Source: Clostridium ljungdahlii DSM 13528 (GTDB lineage Bacteria; Bacillota; Clostridia; Clostridiales; Clostridiaceae). From it: a DNA stretch of 64,000 nucleotides. A program made the translations under genes and the position numbers. The DNA lies in the NCBI RefSeq assembly GCF_000143685.1, contig NC_014328.1:1860001-1924000 (forward strand). Direction: 5' to 3'. Shown here in pieces: positions 61,401 to 64,000 of the stretch; within the stretch, counting starts at the first letter, position 1; each line of letters opens with the position of its first letter. The notes below the pieces were generated by a model. It was not told the origin of the DNA. It saw nothing but the letters and a program-made list of their open reading frames with translations, and did not search any database.

Positions 61401-62756
61401 TTAGTTACTAGCTTTTTTCCCACGAATAATCCAAATAATTAATCCTATAAAAAAGCCACAGAATGCTGGTAATAACCATCCAAACCCATAATCAAAACCA
61501 GGTAAATACAAATGAGCAAAGTTAACAAGTTGTGTTACTATATAACTTTTTACAAATGGATCAGGCAGCGCCTTACAAAAGTCAAAAAATGCTGCAATAC
61601 CTGTTAGCACAGTTGTCCATCTATAAATATCATTTTGTTTATGTATAAATGGAGTTAATAGTGACAATACAATTAAAGTAATTGCTAATGGATATAAAAA
61701 CATAAGTACTGGTAAGGATAACTTAATTATGCTATTTAATCCAAAATTGGCAATTGCAAAGGAACAAACTGTAAATAAAACTGCATATTTTTTATAAGGA
61801 ATGGATTTTGGAAACATTTCACTAAACATTTCAGAACAAGAGGTAATTAATCCAATAGCTGTTTTTACACATGCAATTGCTACGATAGCTGCTAATAACA
61901 CTTTGCCAACAAAGCCAAAATAATGATTACTTACCATAGATAAAATACTTCCGCCATTATCAGCACGCTTTATACTGCCTAAGCTTGTAGCTCCCATATA
62001 AGCTAATGATCCATAGATAACAGCCATACCAACAACACTAACTAAACCCGATTTACATGTTTCAACAGCAATTAAATTTGGATTTTTAATACCTAACTTT
62101 CGTATATTAGAAATAATGATAATTGCAAAAGCTAAGGATGCTAAGGCATCCATAGTATTATATCCATCTAATAAGCCAGTAAATAATGGCTGAGTAACAT
62201 ACTTCCCTTGAGCTGCATATTGACTAACTTGTCCCATTGGCTTTACAAAGGTAGCAATTAATAGAACAGATAGAAGTACTAAAAAAATAGGAGTAAGATA
62301 TTTACCTATCCAATCTAAAATTTGTCCTGGCCTTAATGAAAAATAAATGGTAAAGACAAAAAATATTAGTGAGAAAATAAATAATCCAAGTTTCAAATCT
62401 CCACTAGAAATAAAAGGATGAATTCCTACCTCAAATGCAACTGTGGCAGTACGAGGAATTGCAAACAGTGGACCAATTGTTAAATATAATAAGCAGGTAA
62501 ATATTTTTGAATAACGTGAACTAATTGGACCTGCCATATCAAGCAAACTTTCACTTTTTGAAAGTGCTGATGCAACAATTCCTAAAATAGGCAATCCTAC
62601 ACCTGTAATTAAAAACCCAATAGTTGCTGTTAAAGTATGATTTCCGGCTTCTTGTCCCATTTGCACCGGAAAGATTAAGTTACCTGCACCAAAAAATAGT
62701 CCAAATAGTAATGAACCTATTAATAAATTTTGATTAAAACGTAGCTTTTCTTTCAT
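61401..62756 (-). CDS. brnQ: branched-chain amino acid carrier BrnQ
   Basis: A 451-aa LIVCS-family symporter with 12 membrane segments. 'LLIGSLLFGLFFGAGNLIFPVQMGQEAGNHT' is the family signature; 'RTATVAFEVGIHPFI' and 'SLRPGQILDWIGKYLTPIFL' follow. It imports Leu, Ile and Val with Na+. GAGGAGGG precedes the ATG. No leader control was recognised in 62757-62960. Confidence 0.95.
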   Translation of the reverse strand: MKEKLRFNQNLLIGSLLFGLFFGAGNLIFPVQMGQEAGNHTLTATIGFLITGVGLPILGIVASALSKSESLLDMAGPISSRYSKIFTCLLYLTIGPLFAIPRTATVAFEVGIHPFISSGDLKLGLFIFSLIFFVFTIYFSLRPGQILDWIGKYLTPIFLVLLSVLLIATFVKPMGQVSQYAAQGKYVTQPLFTGLLDGYNTMDALASLAFAIIIISNIRKLGIKNPNLIAVETCKSGLVSVVGMAVIYGSLAYMGATSLGSIKRADNGGSILSMVSNHYFGFVGKVLLAAIVAIACVKTAIGLITSCSEMFSEMFPKSIPYKKYAVLFTVCSFAIANFGLNSIIKLSLPVLMFLYPLAITLIVLSLLTPFIHKQNDIYRWTTVLTGIAAFFDFCKALPDPFVKSYIVTQLVNFAHLYLPGFDYGFGWLLPAFCGFFIGLIIWIIRGKKASN

Positions 62757-63065
62757 AAATAGCCCTCCTCAAATGTTTAAATAATACCTTATTCAATTAG
62801 AAGCAATACATATGTAATTGATTTCTAAATATATGTAAGCAGCGTAATGCACACGAGAATGATAGCATAATTAGAATATAAATGCAATATATTACATTTT
62901 AGCTGGTAATTAGAGTATGCTAAAATAAATAACTTAAAATATATAGTATAAAAAGAAAAAGTTTTGGATACTTTCAGACGCTTAAATTAAAGAAAGCATA
63001 AGAATAGCAGCTATCAATTGGCGATAGCTGCTTATTTTTCATAAAGTGTATATTATTTTACTGTG
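62757..63065. other. 309-bp spacer
   Basis: Contains the brnQ upstream region and, at 63006-63032, the terminator of the repeat protein. Nothing else was recognised. Confidence 0.4.
63006..63032 (-). terminator. terminator of the repeat protein gene
   Basis: AGCAGCTATC and GATAGCTGCT, a 10-bp perfect stem with a 7-nt loop, then a U-rich tract on the plus strand; works for the minus gene by position. Confidence 0.75.
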
Positions 63066-64000
63066 TTAGTTACCTGAACTCTGAGTTGTTTGTCCAGATG
63101 ATGTTCCTGAATTTGAACCTCCAGTTGTTTGTACAGATGAAGGCTTTGAATCCGAATTTCCAGTCGTTTGTCCAGATGAGGCTTTTGAATCTGAACCTCC
63201 AGTTGTTTGTCCAGGCGATGTTTTTGAGCCTGGATTTTGAGTTGTTTGTCCAGATGAAACTTTTGAGCTTGGATTTTCGGTTGTTTGTCCAGATGAAGCT
63301 TTTGAACCTGGATTTTCGGTTGTTTGTCCAGATGAAGCTTTTGGGCCTGGATTTTCGGTTGTTTGTCCAGATGAAGCTTTTGAACCTGAATTTCTAGTTG
63401 TTTGTCCAGATGAAGCTTTTGAATTTGAATTTTTAGTTGTTCCTTTTGATGAATTTGTAACATCAGTGGATTGATTTGGAACGACAGTTTCTACATCGGG
63501 GGTTTGCGTATTAGCAGATGCCCCTTTCAAATAAGATTTTCCTAAGACTCCAGCAAATACAAGCAAAATAATTGATACAACAATTATCAGTGCCTTTTTA
63601 GTATTACCAGGGTTCTTATTTCCATAACGTACTTTCCTATTTCTTCTATTTGTTGTTTCTTCAGTGCCTAACGGCTTCCTCATAACTTTTGTAAAGTCAT
63701 CCTTTTCATCAGAAACTATTGCTTCAGGTTTTTTAACTGTATTTGAGATTGTCTCACTTATACTTTTGGGTATATTAAACAATAAAGCTAAAATTCCATT
63801 TTGTCTTAAAGAATCTATCTGCTTAAAATTTTCAGGTGATCTGAGTACAATGGCAGGCTTATTGCGCATTGCATATTGATCATCTCCATATACTGTAACT
63901 GAAAATTTATCATTCTTACTTAAAAAAGGAATGTAGACATCCAAAATGTTATCTTTTAGTGAAGAATCAAATTTTAATCCTCTTGTTATTTTTGCATCTG
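63066..64000 (-). CDS. membrane-anchored protein with 13-residue repeats (5' end outside window)
   Basis: At least 311 residues; the frame stays open past a TTG at 63944 to the window edge ('KITRGLKFDSSLKDNILDVYI'), so the N-terminus is missing. A folded domain precedes a basic stretch ('NRRNRKVRYGNK') and one membrane segment ('ALIIVVSIILLVFAGVLG'). The C-terminus is made of nine SSGQTT-type 13-residue repeats ('SGQTTENPGSKAS' and variants), a Ser/Thr-rich, uncharged stalk. The N-terminal part lies on the cytoplasmic side if the basic stretch follows the positive-inside rule. I do not recognise the family. Confidence 0.75.
   Translation of the reverse strand, partial: DAKITRGLKFDSSLKDNILDVYIPFLSKNDKFSVTVYGDDQYAMRNKPAIVLRSPENFKQIDSLRQNGILALLFNIPKSISETISNTVKKPEAIVSDEKDDFTKVMRKPLGTEETTNRRNRKVRYGNKNPGNTKKALIIVVSIILLVFAGVLGKSYLKGASANTQTPDVETVVPNQSTDVTNSSKGTTKNSNSKASSGQTTRNSGSKASSGQTTENPGPKASSGQTTENPGSKASSGQTTENPSSKVSSGQTTQNPGSKTSPGQTTGGSDSKASSGQTTGNSDSKPSSVQTTGGSNSGTSSGQTTQSSGN
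63075..63430 (-). repeat. 39-bp coding tandem repeat, about nine units
   Basis: Each unit carries GTTTGTCCAGATGA in plus-strand reading and encodes 13 residues; copies differ at few positions in the middle and more at the ends. Because 39 is a multiple of 3, all frames stay open, which explains the false ORFs. Confidence 0.9.

Noticed and set aside
63075..63430. Tandem repeats looked like a CRISPR array
   Set aside because: Units are contiguous with no spacers and encode a protein in phase.
63053..63463. 136-aa minus-strand ORF rich in KLHLDKQ repeats and a plus-strand 103-aa ORF
   Set aside because: Both are other frames of the 39-bp repeat; the repeat length keeps every frame open. The Ser/Thr-rich frame continues with a membrane segment and a folded domain.

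Overview
This is an AT-rich window from a spore-forming Clostridium (class Clostridia). The evidence is an [FeFe] hydrogenase with its multi-cluster ferredoxin subunit, a SpoVB-type flippase, a clostridial FtsA-like protein, very AT-rich spacers, strong GGAGG-type ribosome binding sites, and T-box and ykkC RNA leaders. I cannot name the species from sequence alone. No rRNA, tRNA, CRISPR array or prophage was seen.

Layout. (1) 1-10.6 kb: a metal or metallophore-type acquisition locus. It holds four FecB/BtuF-like lipoproteins, one FecE/BtuD-like ATPase, a leaderless solute-binding-like protein, a HypB/CobW-like GTPase, a stand-alone ABC ATPase and two tandem DUF4213/DUF364 proteins, plus the remnant of a collapsed duplication and a strongly folded leader RNA. 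No permease gene is inside the window. (2) 10.7-14.6 kb: a MerR-like regulator, an electron-transfer subunit (HydN/HycB type) with an [FeFe] hydrogenase, a 244-bp MITE-like element and a MobB-like P-loop protein. (3) 14.8-32.2 kb: core genes. These are a UBA/DUF4342 protein, an OmpR-type two-component pair, an FtsA-like ATPase, an M20 amidohydrolase, an RluA-type pseudouridine synthase, a SpoVB-like flippase, gltB-gltD, pepV and rlmH. (4) 32.4-41.7 kb: accessory genes, namely YdcF, MarR regulators with palindromic operators, an ICMT-like methyltransferase, a GyrI-like protein, an Asp-box membrane protein, a membrane LuxR regulator, a NapH-like ferredoxin, an alpha/beta hydrolase and a soluble chemoreceptor. 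(5) 41.8-43.3 kb: an IS110-family element with a structured 5' non-coding end. (6) 43.4-46.1 kb: a minus-strand group with a flavin-binding protein, a radical SAM protein, a B3/4-domain protein and the guanidinium exporter Gdx under a guanidine-I riboswitch. (7) 46.5-57.3 kb: a split chromate transporter with a divergent LysR, DJ-1/PfpI, flavodoxin, a small membrane protein plus HTH pair, a diguanylate cyclase, Nudix, DUF3795, a MarR operon, and a ketopantoate reductase with a divergent LysR. (8) 57.5-64 kb: asnB under an asparagine-type T-box, a LysR gene, broken membrane-protein frames, a degenerate receiver protein, BrnQ, and a membrane-anchored protein with nine 13-residue repeats that runs off the right edge.

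Functional links. Nitrogen metabolism recurs (gltBD, the asnB T-box, BrnQ, PepV, the guanidine switch). Anaerobic electron and metal handling dominates the first 14 kb. The best candidate for an undescribed system is the 2.1-10.6 kb locus, where surface binding proteins, a folded RNA leader, two nucleotidases and paired DUF364 proteins sit in one transcription direction with tight spacing.
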